A stretch of DNA of 64,000 nucleotides from Nonomuraea polychroma (GTDB taxonomy: Bacteria; Actinomycetota; Actinomycetes; Streptosporangiales; Streptosporangiaceae). Below the pieces are notes generated by a model, which was not told the origin of the DNA, made no database searches, and saw only the letters and a list, made by a program, of their open reading frames with translations. A program made the translations under genes and the position numbers. The stretch spans positions 2,108,001 through 2,172,000 of the forward strand of contig NZ_SAUN01000001.1 of assembly GCF_004011505.1 (NCBI RefSeq), read 5' to 3'. Positions 1 through 8,665 of this stretch are shown one piece after another. Numbering within the stretch: the first letter of the stretch is position 1; each line of letters begins with the position of its first letter.

Positions 1-1254
1 GTGGTAGCCGCGCTCGATGTGGTGCACGCCGCGCAGCGTGGACGGCCCGTCGGCCACCGCGGCCGCCAGCACGGCCGAGAACCCGGCCCTGATGTCGGGC
101 AGCGTCACGTCGGCGCCCTGGAGCCTGGACACGCCACGCACGACCGCCGAGTGCCGGGCGTTGGTGTCGTGGTAGCGGCACGCGGGGCCGCCCAGGCACT
201 GGTCGAACACCTCGATCTCGCAGCCCATCTTCTGCAGCGCGGGCACGTACACCAGACGGTTCTCGAAGACCGTCTCGTGCAGGACGGACATGCCCTGGCT
301 CTGCGTGAACAGCACCATGAGCGGCGTCTGCCAGTCCGTCATGAACCCGGGGTGGGTGTCGGTCTGCACGGCCGCCGCGCGCAGCCCCTCGGGCGGGGCC
401 GTCGCGCACAGGTATTCGTCGTTGATGTCGAACTGGGCGCCCATCCTGGCCAGCGTGGTGATCGCGGTGACCAGGCGGTCCTGCGGGCAGCCGTGCACCC
501 GCACCTCTCCGCCGGTGACCAGGCCCGCCGCCAGGTACGAGAACGCCTCGATGCGGTCGCCGTTCAGCCAGGTGGAGGCGCCGCGGAGCCGTTCGACGCC
601 CTCGATGACGATCCTGCGGTCGGGCGAGAGCTCGATCCTGGCCCCCATCCGCTGCAGGAACAACGCCAGCTCCACCACCTCGGGCTCCATGGCGGCGTTC
701 TTCAGCACCGTCTTGCCCTCGGCCAGCACCGCCGACATCAGCACCGTCTCGGTGGCGCCCACGCTCGGGTAGGGCAGCTCGAGCCTGGTGCCGTTGAGGC
801 GTTTGGCCTTGGCGTAGATGCCGGTGTCGCCCACCTCCACCTCGGCGCCCATCGAGCGCAGGGCCTCCACATGGAAGTTCACCGGCCGCCGCCCGATCGG
901 GTCGCCGCCGACCAGCGGGACGAACGCCTCCCCCGCCAGGTGGAGCAGCGGCCCGAGCATGAGGATGGGGATGCGGTTGAGCCCCGTGAACGCGTCGGGC
1001 ACCCGCGGCTCGATCTCAGGGCCGCGCTCGATCCGGATCTCCGATCCGGAGATCCGAACGTGGATGCCGAGCGCTTCCAGCATGGCGGCGGTGATGCCGA
1101 CCTCGCCCACCTCAGGGGCGTTGTGGATGCTGCTCTCTCCACTGCCGAGCATGGCGGCGACCATGTGCTTGGACACGCCGTTCTTGGAACCGCGCACCTC
1201 GACGTCCCCCCGGAGCGGGCCGGAGGGCTCTATCAACCAGACCTCTTCTTGCAT
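1..1254 (-). CDS. murA: UDP-N-acetylglucosamine 1-carboxyvinyltransferase (MurA), 3' end outside window
   Basis: Enolpyruvyl transferase making the first committed cytoplasmic step of peptidoglycan synthesis (UDP-GlcNAc + PEP). The start is the ATG at 1254 (reading MQEEVWLIEPSG); 418 codons run to the window edge, ending in GVHHIERGYH, the usual MurA C-terminus, so only a few residues are missing. The N-terminal GSKNGVSKHM holds the conserved Lys-Asn (Lys24). The PEP-binding loop, Cys115 in E. coli MurA, reads VGGDPIGRRP here, so residue 118 is Asp. Actinobacterial MurA enzymes with Asp at this position are known to be insensitive to fosfomycin. The family is certain; whether this is the main MurA or a second paralog cannot be decided here. 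Confidence 0.93.
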   Translation of the reverse strand, partial: MQEEVWLIEPSGPLRGDVEVRGSKNGVSKHMVAAMLGSGESSIHNAPEVGEVGITAAMLEALGIHVRISGSEIRIERGPEIEPRVPDAFTGLNRIPILMLGPLLHLAGEAFVPLVGGDPIGRRPVNFHVEALRSMGAEVEVGDTGIYAKAKRLNGTRLELPYPSVGATETVLMSAVLAEGKTVLKNAAMEPEVVELALFLQRMGARIELSPDRRIVIEGVERLRGASTWLNGDRIEAFSYLAAGLVTGGEVRVHGCPQDRLVTAITTLARMGAQFDINDEYLCATAPPEGLRAAAVQTDTHPGFMTDWQTPLMVLFTQSQGMSVLHETVFENRLVYVPALQKMGCEIEVFDQCLGGPACRYHDTNARHSAVVRGVSRLQGADVTLPDIRAGFSAVLAAAVADGPSTLRGVHHIERGYH

Positions 1255-1320
1255 CACGAAGCGAGCCTAACCGGGGGATACCATCAAGCTGATTCGGACG
1301 TACTTGTGAAGGGGAGTGGC

Positions 1321-1833
1321 GTGACGAGGGAAGTACGCGCATTTGCGGTAACTGTCCTCACAATCGCCACTTTGGGGCTCGGGGCCGGGCTGCTCTGGTC
1401 GGGCGTGTCGCCGCGGGCTCCGTACCAGGTCACCGAGCAAGGGCTGGTGCTGGCCGACCCGTCCACGCAGGCGCTGATCGCGGCCGACGGCTGGTTCGCG
1501 GTGATCACGGGCGGGCTGGGGCTGCTCTGCGGCGGCGTCGCGTGGTTCGCCGGGCGGCAGTGGATGTTGGCGGTGCTGCTCGGGTTGTGCGCGGGCGGGG
1601 TGCTGGCCGGGTGGCTGACGTTGTGGGTCGGGTCGACGTTCACGATCGGGGCGGTCGCGGTGGAGGCCGCGGCGGCGCCCGGGGTGACGATCGTCCCCGG
1701 GGCGCTGCGGTTGACCGCCTCCGGCGTGCTGGTGTCCTGGCCGCTGGTCGCGGTGGGCTTCTTCGGGCTGCTGGAGGGCATGCACGGGTACCGGGAGTCG
1801 CCGCTGCGGCAACCGTACGGGGGGTCGCTCTAG
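1321..1833 (+). CDS. DUF2567 family membrane protein
   Basis: 170-residue integral membrane protein with about four hydrophobic segments (residues roughly 7-25, 60-80, 85-110 and 140-160). Between the first two lies the motif SPRAPYQVTEQG...LADPSTQALIAADGWF, typical of actinobacterial DUF2567 proteins. The GTG at 1321 is chosen because an AAGGGGAG Shine-Dalgarno sequence lies 4-5 nt upstream; another in-frame GTG exists at 1306. It is divergent from murA and convergent with the amidase gene, whose stop codon overlaps its own (CTAG). Function is unknown; the family suggests only an envelope protein. Confidence 0.8.
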   Translation: MTREVRAFAVTVLTIATLGLGAGLLWSGVSPRAPYQVTEQGLVLADPSTQALIAADGWFAVITGGLGLLCGGVAWFAGRQWMLAVLLGLCAGGVLAGWLTLWVGSTFTIGAVAVEAAAAPGVTIVPGALRLTASGVLVSWPLVAVGFFGLLEGMHGYRESPLRQPYGGSL

Positions 1834-3200
1834 AGTGGCGGGCGGCGCAGGCCGTGCTGGGTGGCCTGCTCGAACGCCCGCGCCACGCGCAGGACCCTGG
1901 CGTCGTCGAACGGCCTGCCGACGATCTGCACCCCGACGGGCAGCCCGTCCGGCGTGAACCCGGCGGGGACCGAGGCGGCGGGCGCGTGCAGGACGCTGAT
2001 CCAGTACGCCGAGCGCATCCACGCGAGGTAGTCCGGCAGCCGCTCCCCGTTGATCTCGCTGACGTGGGGCTGCTCGACCGGGAACGGCGGCACCTGGCTG
2101 ACCACCGTGATCAGCACGTCGTAGGTGTCGAAAAAGGCGGCCATGCGCTGGTAGAGCCGGCTGCGCGCCTGCTCGGCCCGGGCCAGGTCGGTCCCGGTGA
2201 CCTTGCGGCCCTGCTCGACGTTCCAGGCGGTGTTGGGCCCGAGCCCCTCCAGGTCCCCGAAGGACAGCACGTAGTTCCAGGCCCGGTAGGTGCGGAAGGC
2301 GTCCTCGGCTTCCGACAGGTCCAGCTCGACCTCATCGACGTGCGCCCCGAGCCGCTCGAACACGGCCGGCGCGGTGGCGGTGACCGCGGCCGTCCGCGGG
2401 TCCACGGGCAGCCCGCCCAGATCCGGGCTCCAGGCGATGCGCAGGCCGGCCACCCCCTCCTCCGGCTCCGGGGTGAAGACCTCCTTGATCGCGTGCGGGG
2501 AGCGGCGGTCGAACCCGGCGATGGCCCCGAACATCAGCGTGACGTCCTCGACCGTCCTGGCCATCGGCCCGAGGACGGACAGCGTGTACCAGGCGTTGGC
2601 GTCGGAGACGACAGGCACCCGTCCGGGGGTGGGGCGCAGGCCCACGACGTTGCAGAAGGAGGCCGGATTACGCAGCGAGCCGCCCATGTCGGAGCCGTCG
2701 GCCAGCGGCACCATGCCGGTGGCCAGGGCCGCGGCGGCTCCACCGCTGCTGCCCCCGGCCGACTTGGTGAGGTCGTAGGGGTTCCTGGTGGCGCCGAAGA
2801 CCTCGTTGACGGTGTGGGAGCCGGTGCCGAACTCCGGGGTGTTGGTCTTGCCGATGGTGATGGCGCCCGCGGCCCGCAGCCGCCGCACGATCAGATCGTC
2901 CTGGCCGGGAACGTTGCCGGCGAAGAGCGGCGAACCGTAGGTGGTGCGGATGCCGGCGGTGTCGACGAGGTCCTTGTGCGCGACCGGCAGGCCGTGCAGC
3001 GGCCCGTCCGGCTCACGCGCGTCCGCGCTCTTGGCCGCCGCCAGAGCCTGCTCGGCGACCAGGGTCACGATGGCGTTGATGCGGGGGTTGACCTCTTCGA
3101 TGCGGTCGAGGCAGGCCTGGACGACCTCGACGGCGCTCACCTGCCTGGTCCTGATCAGGTGTGTCAACTCGGTCGCGCTGAGATAGTGCAACGTGCTCAC
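1830..3200 (-). CDS. Amidase-signature family hydrolase
   Basis: 456-residue enzyme of the amidase signature family, which hydrolyses carboxamides with a Ser-cisSer-Lys triad. The triad is visible: Lys76 in GLPVAHKDLVDT, cis-Ser151 in AGGSSGGAAA and nucleophile Ser175 in SDMGGSLRNPA, with the usual 24-residue Ser-Ser spacing. The GTG at 3200 gives the family-typical N-terminus (MSTLHYLSATEL); an upstream ATG at 3275 would add an untypical 25 residues. It stands alone, so it is not part of a GatCAB operon, and the C-terminus lacks GatA features. The substrate cannot be told from sequence; indole-acetamide, nicotinamide-like or xenobiotic amides are all possible. Confidence 0.9.
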   Translation of the reverse strand: MSTLHYLSATELTHLIRTRQVSAVEVVQACLDRIEEVNPRINAIVTLVAEQALAAAKSADAREPDGPLHGLPVAHKDLVDTAGIRTTYGSPLFAGNVPGQDDLIVRRLRAAGAITIGKTNTPEFGTGSHTVNEVFGATRNPYDLTKSAGGSSGGAAAALATGMVPLADGSDMGGSLRNPASFCNVVGLRPTPGRVPVVSDANAWYTLSVLGPMARTVEDVTLMFGAIAGFDRRSPHAIKEVFTPEPEEGVAGLRIAWSPDLGGLPVDPRTAAVTATAPAVFERLGAHVDEVELDLSEAEDAFRTYRAWNYVLSFGDLEGLGPNTAWNVEQGRKVTGTDLARAEQARSRLYQRMAAFFDTYDVLITVVSQVPPFPVEQPHVSEINGERLPDYLAWMRSAYWISVLHAPAASVPAGFTPDGLPVGVQIVGRPFDDARVLRVARAFEQATQHGLRRPPL

Positions 3201-3319
3201 CTCTGCGATCCTGCCGCACCCATCCGGGAGGAGCGATGGCGAGGGTTGCCAGTCGCGGGCCCCTGAGCTGGACAACTCCTCCTGGGGTACGGACCGGGAT
3301 CCTGCGCTGCCCCGCGGGC

Positions 3320-3817
3320 CTAGGCGCTCTTGCCGATCGGGGCGGTGACCGCCCGGGTGAGCGTGATGAGGTTGTCGGGTGCGGTCTCGATCTGCAGGCC
3401 GCGTTTGCCGGCCGAGAAGTAGATCGTCTCGAAGTCGAGCGCCGAGGAGTCGACCACCGTCGGGAGCTGCTTGCGCTGTCCCAGAGGGCTGATGCCGCCC
3501 ACGACGTAGCCGGTCACCCGCTCCACCTTCGCCGCGTCGGCCATCGCCGCGCGCTTGCTGTTGAGCGCGCTCGCCAGCGCCTTGAGATCCAGCTTGCCCG
3601 CCACCGGCACCACCGCCACGGCCAGCCCGCTCTCGACCTCCGCCACCAGCGTCTTGAAGATCCGCTCGTAGGGCACCCCGAGCGCGTCCGCCGCCTCCTC
3701 GCCGTAGGCCTGGGCGGAGGCGTCGTGCTCATAGGGGTGGAGCGTGAACTCGGCCTTGGCCTTGGTCAGAGCCATGGTGGCCGGGGTGCCGCCCCCTTTG
3801 CCTTTCGATTTGCTCAC
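3320..3817 (-). CDS. YbaK/EbsC-type Cys-tRNA(Pro) deacylase
   Basis: 165-residue YbaK/ProX-fold protein. The family hydrolyses Cys-tRNA(Pro) mischarged by prolyl-tRNA synthetase, acting in trans in the cytosol. Matching features are the early FTLHPYEHD strand, the ERIFKTLVAEV segment with the conserved Lys, the central KLDLKALASALNSK helix and the VGGISPLGQRK loop that is nearly invariant in YbaK. The start taken is the GTG at 3817 (MSKSKGKGGG); the ATG at 3775 is a shorter alternative. The gene follows the AraC-type gene by 20 bp on the same strand and could be co-transcribed with it. Length matches the family. Confidence 0.9.
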   Translation of the reverse strand: MSKSKGKGGGTPATMALTKAKAEFTLHPYEHDASAQAYGEEAADALGVPYERIFKTLVAEVESGLAVAVVPVAGKLDLKALASALNSKRAAMADAAKVERVTGYVVGGISPLGQRKQLPTVVDSSALDFETIYFSAGKRGLQIETAPDNLITLTRAVTAPIGKSA

Positions 3818-3837
3818 GACGAACGATTGTAGCGAAT

Positions 3838-4632
3838 CTACAATGTAAAGGCGCGGCCAGGGGTGTACCCGAACGCCCGCCTGAAGACGTCGATGAACGC
3901 GCTCGCCGACGCCCACCCGCACCGGTGCGCGACGGCGGTCACCGGGACGCCGTCGGCGAGCAGCAGCAGCGCGTGATGCAGGCGGAGCTGGGTGCGCCAC
4001 TGGGGGAAGCTCATGCCGAGCTCGCGGCGGCACAGCCGGGCGAGCGTGCGCTCGCTGGTGCCGGCGTGCGCGGCCAGCCGTGCGAGGGTGCTGCCGTCGG
4101 CGGGGTCGCGGTGCAGGATCGCGCAGACGGCCGCCAGCCTCGGATCTTCCGGGGCCGGCAGGTGCAAGGGCTGCTCGGGGGCGCGGTTGAGCCGGTCGAG
4201 CAGGACGGCCAGCAGCCGCCCGCGCTCCCCGCCGTCAGCCGCAGGCGCCGTGCCGGCGGGGGAGGTCCCGTCGGCGTGGTCGGCGCTGTCCGTAGGGGGT
4301 GCGTCGTCCGTGTAAGCGATGATCAATTCGCGGAGCAGCGGGTCGACGGCGAGGACGGCCGGCCGGTCGAGGGCGAGCGGGTTGCCGGTGAGGCCCACCA
4401 GGCGCAGGTCGGTGTCGCCGTGGGCGCGGTGCTCGTGGACGGTGCCGGCGGGCACCCAGATCGCCCGGTTCGCCGGGGCCACCCACGTGCCCGCGTTCGT
4501 GGTGACGGAGAGCACGCCGCGGCAGGCGTACACGATCTGGTGGGTGTCGTGCCGGTGCGCGTCGATGCCGGCGCCGGGCGCGAGCGGCCGCCGCCCGGTG
4601 GGCGCCTCGGGTAGATGGCGGATTTCCGGCAT
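3838..4632 (-). CDS. AraC-family transcriptional regulator
   Basis: 264-residue regulator with an N-terminal cupin sensing domain (residues about 1-100; HRHDTHQIVYACRG and AGTVHEHRAHGD supply the typical His/Glu pattern) and a C-terminal double helix-turn-helix (about 165-262; LARLAAHAGTSERTLARLCR, then VAHRCGWASASAFIDVFRRAFG). The AraC/XylS signature around FRRAFGYTPG is clear. It is divergent from the MFS gene with 53 bp between starts, the usual arrangement for a regulator controlling an adjacent efflux gene. The inducer is unknown. A short Ala/Pro-rich linker (about 120-150) separates the domains. Confidence 0.92.
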   Translation of the reverse strand: MPEIRHLPEAPTGRRPLAPGAGIDAHRHDTHQIVYACRGVLSVTTNAGTWVAPANRAIWVPAGTVHEHRAHGDTDLRLVGLTGNPLALDRPAVLAVDPLLRELIIAYTDDAPPTDSADHADGTSPAGTAPAADGGERGRLLAVLLDRLNRAPEQPLHLPAPEDPRLAAVCAILHRDPADGSTLARLAAHAGTSERTLARLCRRELGMSFPQWRTQLRLHHALLLLADGVPVTAVAHRCGWASASAFIDVFRRAFGYTPGRAFTL

Positions 4633-4685
4633 AGATTGGCATTTTATCGGAAGCGGGCCAGCGGGGCACGGGAAAAGATCGAGGG

Positions 4686-5813
4686 GTGAACCGGATCCCC
4701 ATGCTCGCCGCCGGCCATGCCACCGTCGATCTCTACCAGGGCGCGGTGCCGGCACTCGTGCCGTTCCTGGTGGCCGAGCGCGGCTACGGCTACGTCGCCG
4801 TCTCGGGCGTGGTCCTGGCGGCGACGTTGTCGTCGTCGATCGTGCAGCCGGTGTTCGGCGTTTTGACCGACAGGTGGCGGATGCCGTGGCTGATCCCGGT
4901 GAGCATGGTGGTGGCCGGGGCGGGGGTGGCGGCCGGCGGCGTCGCCGACTCCTATGTGCTGACCTGGCTGGCCGTGGCGCTGTCCGGGCTGGGGGTGGCC
5001 GCCTACCATCCGGAGTCGGCGCGGCTGGCCAGGATCGCCAGCGCGGGCAGTCATGTGCGGATGAGCTGGTTCTCGCTCGGCGGGACGCTGGGCTTCGCCT
5101 CCGCTCCCGTACTGGTGACGCCGCTGCTGGCGCTGTGGGGTCTGGAGGCCTCGCCGTTCCTGGTGCTCCCGGCCGTGCTGGGGGCGCTGGTGACGCTCCC
5201 GGCGATCCGCGCGTCGGCCGCCGGGCCCGGGCCGGAGGCCGGCGCCGCGGCACCGGTGCCGGGCCGCGACGACTGGCCGTCGTTCACCAGGCTGACGCTG
5301 GTGATCGTCTTCCGTTCGGTCGTGTACGTCGGGCTGAGCGCGTTCGTGGCCCTCTACATGGGTGGCGGGGCTTCGGGCGCGGTGGCGTTGTTCGTGTTGT
5401 TCGCCGGCGGGGCCGTCGGGACCGTCCTGGGCGGCAGGCTGGCGGGCCGTTGGGGCCGGGTGCGCACGATGCGTCTGGCCTATGCGGCGGCCGTCCCGGC
5501 GGTCGCGGGTGTGGTTCTCGCGCCCGGGCCCGCCGCTTACGTTTTCATCGCCGCTTCCTCGATCGCCCTGTACGCCCCGTTCTCCCTGCACGTGACGCTG
5601 GGCCAGGACTTCCTGCCGCGCCGGGTGGGCACGGCCAGCGGGGTGACGCTGGGGCTGGCGGTGAGTGTGGGCGGCCTGGCCAGCCCGCTGGTGGGCGCGG
5701 TCGCGGAGGCGGCCACGCTCAGGACGGCACTGGCCTGCCTGATCGTGTTCCCGTTGCTGGCCTGGCTGCTGGCCCGCACGCTGAAGGAACCCGCTCTCGA
5801 GCCCGCCTCGTGA
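4686..5813 (+). CDS. MFS transporter, fosmidomycin-resistance (Fsr) type
   Basis: 375-residue major facilitator with about twelve hydrophobic segments. The N-terminus (HATVDLYQGAVPALVPFLV), the FGVLTDRWRMPWLIP loop 2-3 motif and GVAAYHPESARLA match the Fsr subgroup, whose founding member exports fosmidomycin. The GTG at 4686 follows a GAGGGG ribosome site directly and gives the family-typical start. It is slightly short for the group (about 390-410). It is divergently paired with the AraC regulator and is probably controlled by it. The substrate is not fixed by sequence; many actinobacterial members have unknown cargo. Confidence 0.88.
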   Translation: MNRIPMLAAGHATVDLYQGAVPALVPFLVAERGYGYVAVSGVVLAATLSSSIVQPVFGVLTDRWRMPWLIPVSMVVAGAGVAAGGVADSYVLTWLAVALSGLGVAAYHPESARLARIASAGSHVRMSWFSLGGTLGFASAPVLVTPLLALWGLEASPFLVLPAVLGALVTLPAIRASAAGPGPEAGAAAPVPGRDDWPSFTRLTLVIVFRSVVYVGLSAFVALYMGGGASGAVALFVLFAGGAVGTVLGGRLAGRWGRVRTMRLAYAAAVPAVAGVVLAPGPAAYVFIAASSIALYAPFSLHVTLGQDFLPRRVGTASGVTLGLAVSVGGLASPLVGAVAEAATLRTALACLIVFPLLAWLLARTLKEPALEPAS

Positions 5814-5876
5814 CCACCCGCGCGCGACCGGGAAGCGGCGTCTGCGGCCCCCAGCCGCGTTCCCGTCCGGGATGCC

Positions 5877-7304
5877 TTATCGCTGGGTGGCGATGCTGGA
5901 AACGGACGTGTTGTCGCGTTGGCTCGGGTCGAGGGGGGTGGAGGTGACGTGGGCGCTGATGGGCAGCCACGGCTTGGCGTCGCGGGCGACGTGCACCTGG
6001 GCCGAGACCGTGACCGGCCGGCCCGGCCGGACGGCGTCGATCACGCAGGTGGCCGTCCGTTCGGCGGGCCGGCACGCGGCCCCGTTGAGCGCGCCGAGGC
6101 TCGTCCCGGGCGGCACCGTGAGGGTGAGGGGCACCTGGGCCGCCGCCATCAGGCCGCTCATGGTGACGGTGGCGGTGACGGTGGTGGCGTCGCCGCGGCG
6201 GACCGGCCGTGCCGGCCCCGCCACCTTGACCGACAGCGCGTCGTAGACGCCGCCCGGGTCGGCTTTCGTGACGATGGCGCCGTAGCTGTCGGTGGTGAGG
6301 GTGTTGGCGACGGAGAAGCCGTCGGCCTCGCTGTTCTCCGTGCCCGCCGACAACACGCCGATCAGGTCGTTGGTGCCCTGGAGCACCCATGGCCCGCCGC
6401 TGTGCCCTTTGGACAGGTGGCAGTTGCCGGTCTCCAGCTTCGCGTGCGCGGCGCCGAGCATGCGGGCCGGCCGCGTCCTGGCCAGGCACCAGAGCTGATC
6501 TCTGCCGTCGTACGGCTTCCTGCCGAGCAGCCCCGGGTAGCCCGAGGTGACGATGGTGTGCCGGCCGCCCTGGTTGCGCATCGGCGTGAAGGCGCCGACG
6601 GCGTCCTGGAGGGTGCGGGCCTTCTTGCCCACCTCGATGAGCGCGACGTCATAGATGGAGTTCCAGTCGCCGCCGGTGGTCCCGGTGTAGCCGTCGGGTT
6701 TCCAGGCGCGCCGCCCGCCCCATCGCCCGTACGGTTCGCGCTGCCGCTCCCCGGCGGCCCGCCCGTCGTAGGCGGGCACGAACGCGAAGCTGCTGTGCCA
6801 GCTGCCGCTCGCCGCGCCCGCGGGGGCGCTGTACACGCAGTGCGCGGCGGTGACGACGAGCAATTCGACGGCCGAGCGCACGACGGAGGCGCTGCAGGAG
6901 TCGCCGCGCCCGCGGGCGTTGACGAAGAACAGCCGGCCGGTGATCCTGCTGCGTTCGGCGTCCGTGTACGGTCGGCGCGCGGGCGCGTACCCGTTGGCGT
7001 CCCCGCCGGGCGTGAGCCGTTGGGCCGCGGGCACGCTGCGCCGCCGCTGGGCCGCCGCAGCCTGGCTCGGGAGGATCTCCGGCAGGTCGGCGGCGTTGGC
7101 CTTGGCCTGCTTGTCCGGCGTCCAGTAACGCACGGCCTGTCCCGGGTGCATCAGCGGGGAGGACTCGGCGCCCCAGCCCTGGTCGTGGCCCGGGACGATG
7201 GGCGGCTGTGCCGGTGTGGCGTGGGGCGGCCGGTCGGCCGCCGCGGGCAGCGCGAACGCCACGCCCGCCAGAGCGGTCAGTGTCGTGACCAGAGTTCTCG
7301 GCAC
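5877..7304 (-). CDS. Secreted trypsin-like serine protease with C-terminal beta domain
   Basis: 475 residues. A signal peptide (residues 1-23, ending LPAAA) precedes a variable propeptide-like stretch to about 120 and a chymotrypsin-fold protease domain. The triad is visible: His155 in VVTAAHCVYS, Asp219 in IYDVALIEVG and Ser302 in SKGHSGGPWV. Residues about 360-470 form a beta-rich repeat of the DUF11/CARDB kind (VKVAGPARPVRRGDATTVT...), probably a spacer or adhesion module. The GTG start at 7304 gives the signal peptide. It is preceded by a roughly 100-bp AT-richer upstream region and is monocistronic. Likely an extracellular glutamyl-endopeptidase/trypsin-like enzyme; specificity is not assigned. 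Confidence 0.9.
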   Translation of the reverse strand: MPRTLVTTLTALAGVAFALPAAADRPPHATPAQPPIVPGHDQGWGAESSPLMHPGQAVRYWTPDKQAKANAADLPEILPSQAAAAQRRRSVPAAQRLTPGGDANGYAPARRPYTDAERSRITGRLFFVNARGRGDSCSASVVRSAVELLVVTAAHCVYSAPAGAASGSWHSSFAFVPAYDGRAAGERQREPYGRWGGRRAWKPDGYTGTTGGDWNSIYDVALIEVGKKARTLQDAVGAFTPMRNQGGRHTIVTSGYPGLLGRKPYDGRDQLWCLARTRPARMLGAAHAKLETGNCHLSKGHSGGPWVLQGTNDLIGVLSAGTENSEADGFSVANTLTTDSYGAIVTKADPGGVYDALSVKVAGPARPVRRGDATTVTATVTMSGLMAAAQVPLTLTVPPGTSLGALNGAACRPAERTATCVIDAVRPGRPVTVSAQVHVARDAKPWLPISAHVTSTPLDPSQRDNTSVSSIATQR

Positions 7305-7411
7305 GGTGCCCCCAGAGCGGATCGGATCAATGAGCTCTGGTCACTTTAAGTCGCCGATTATTGACGAAGAGTGCTTAGTTGCTCGTGTCGTGATGAGTTC
7401 ACGGCGGCCGG

Positions 7412-8422
7412 TCAGCCTGCCGCGGCGTCGCCGGTGCCTCTCTGGCGGAGGATCTCGGCGGCGCTCGCCTCGGCCGGTTCCCGGTCGGGGCGGAGTCCGC
7501 GCCAGGACGGGTGGCGCAACATTCCGTCGCCGGTGACCTCGGCGTACTGCACTTCGCCGACCACGCGGGGCTCGACCCAGTGGGCGTCGCGGGCGTGCTC
7601 GCGCGGCACCGGCTCGTCGAACGGCGGGCCGGGGCGCTCCAGCGGCGCCAGTCGCTCCTCCAGGTCACGCAGCATGGCCTGGGTGAACCCGGTGCCGACG
7701 TGGCCGACGTACAGCAGCCGGCCGCGCTCGTCGTACGCGCCGAGCAGCAGCGACCCGATCGTCCCCGAGCGCCGCCCGGCGCCGGGTTGCCAGCCGCCGA
7801 TCACGACCTCGACGGCGCTGACGTTCTTGACCTTGGTCCATTCGCCGCTGCGTTTGCCCGGCCGGTACGGCGAGCTCATCCGCTTGCACACGACCCCTTC
7901 GAGCCCGAGCTGACGCGAGGAGCCGAGGGCGTGGGTGGCGTCGTCGGTGAACCAGGTGGGCACCTGCCACCGGTAGCCGGGCGTGAACGTGCTCTCCAGC
8001 AGGTGCCTGCGCTCGGTGTAGGGCAGGGAGATCGAGCTGGCCGCGTCCAGGTGCAGGATGTCGAACGCCATGAACGTCACCGGCACCGCGCTGGCCAGCC
8101 GCGCCACGGCGGCGGGGTTGCGCTGGTGCATGCGGGGCTGCAGCGCCTCGAAGCTGGGTCGGCCGGCCTCGTCGAACGCCACGATCTCGCCGTCCACGAC
8201 GGCTGGGCGGCCTCCGGTGGCGCCGGCCATGAGCTGCAGCTCGGGGTAGGCGGCGGTGATGTTCTTGCCGTTGCGTGACATCAGGCGGACGGCGCCGTCC
8301 TCCAGGTAGGCGAGCGCGCGTACGCCGTCCCATTTCATCTCCACCGCCCAGCCCGGGCCCTGCACGGAGGGCAGGGTGCCGAGCTGCGCCAGCATCGGCG
8401 CGTACGCGGGCAGCCGCACCAT
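7412..8422 (-). CDS. ATP-dependent DNA ligase
   Basis: 336-residue ligase of the actinobacterial LigC/LigD-ligase-domain type. The adenylation motif I is EMKWDGVRAL (catalytic Lys about residue 29), motif III is within VPVTFMAFDILHLD, motif IV is LEGVVCKR, and motif V is GEWTKVKN. The OB-fold follows (residues about 215-320) and ends the protein; there is no polymerase or nuclease domain. Such stand-alone ligases act in non-homologous end joining or base-excision repair beside the NAD-dependent LigA. The ATG at 8422 gives the common family N-terminus (MVRLPAYAPMLA); the ATG at 8434, preceded by GGACGGGG, is equally possible. No Ku gene lies in the window. Confidence 0.92.
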   Translation of the reverse strand: MVRLPAYAPMLAQLGTLPSVQGPGWAVEMKWDGVRALAYLEDGAVRLMSRNGKNITAAYPELQLMAGATGGRPAVVDGEIVAFDEAGRPSFEALQPRMHQRNPAAVARLASAVPVTFMAFDILHLDAASSISLPYTERRHLLESTFTPGYRWQVPTWFTDDATHALGSSRQLGLEGVVCKRMSSPYRPGKRSGEWTKVKNVSAVEVVIGGWQPGAGRRSGTIGSLLLGAYDERGRLLYVGHVGTGFTQAMLRDLEERLAPLERPGPPFDEPVPREHARDAHWVEPRVVGEVQYAEVTGDGMLRHPSWRGLRPDREPAEASAAEILRQRGTGDAAAG

Positions 8423-8470
8423 GGTGCACGCCATACCCCGTCCGCTTGATCGACAGTGGTGCAAGGGGGT

Positions 8471-8665
8471 CTACAGATGGTCAAGCCGTGTGTCTTCCAC
8501 CAACTCCGCCAGGTCGATGCCATGGTCGCCGAGCTCGGCCACGGTGGCGCAGTAGCCGCGCAGGTACGTCCGGCCGTTGACGTAGTGGGAGACCCGCAGC
8601 ACCGGGCGGTCGTCAAGGACGATCGCCTCGACCAGGATGCCGTCCGGGCCACGCCAGCGAGTCAT
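8471..8665 (-). CDS. Small conserved hypothetical protein (64 aa)
   Basis: 64-residue acidic cytoplasmic protein beginning MTRWRGPDGILVEAIVLDDR and ending in an acidic helix (GIDLAELVEDTRLDHL). No signal peptide or membrane segment. The ATG at 8665 is preceded by AGGTGAGC about 28 nt upstream and by no strong site nearer, so the start is moderately certain. It lies 48 bp before the DNA ligase gene on the same strand and may be co-transcribed with it. I do not recognise a function; the compact beta-beta-alpha look and normal codon use suggest a real gene. Confidence 0.6.
   Translation of the reverse strand: MTRWRGPDGILVEAIVLDDRPVLRVSHYVNGRTYLRGYCATVAELGDHGIDLAELVEDTRLDHL

Noticed and set aside
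1..1833. A 610-codon plus-strand frame running through murA into the DUF2567 gene
   Set aside because: Only its last 170 codons (from the GTG at 1321) are real; the first part is antisense to murA.
1830..1833. Overlapping stop codons (CTAG) of the convergent DUF2567 and amidase genes as a possible fusion point
   Set aside because: Both genes have normal C-termini; this is simple tight packing of convergent genes.
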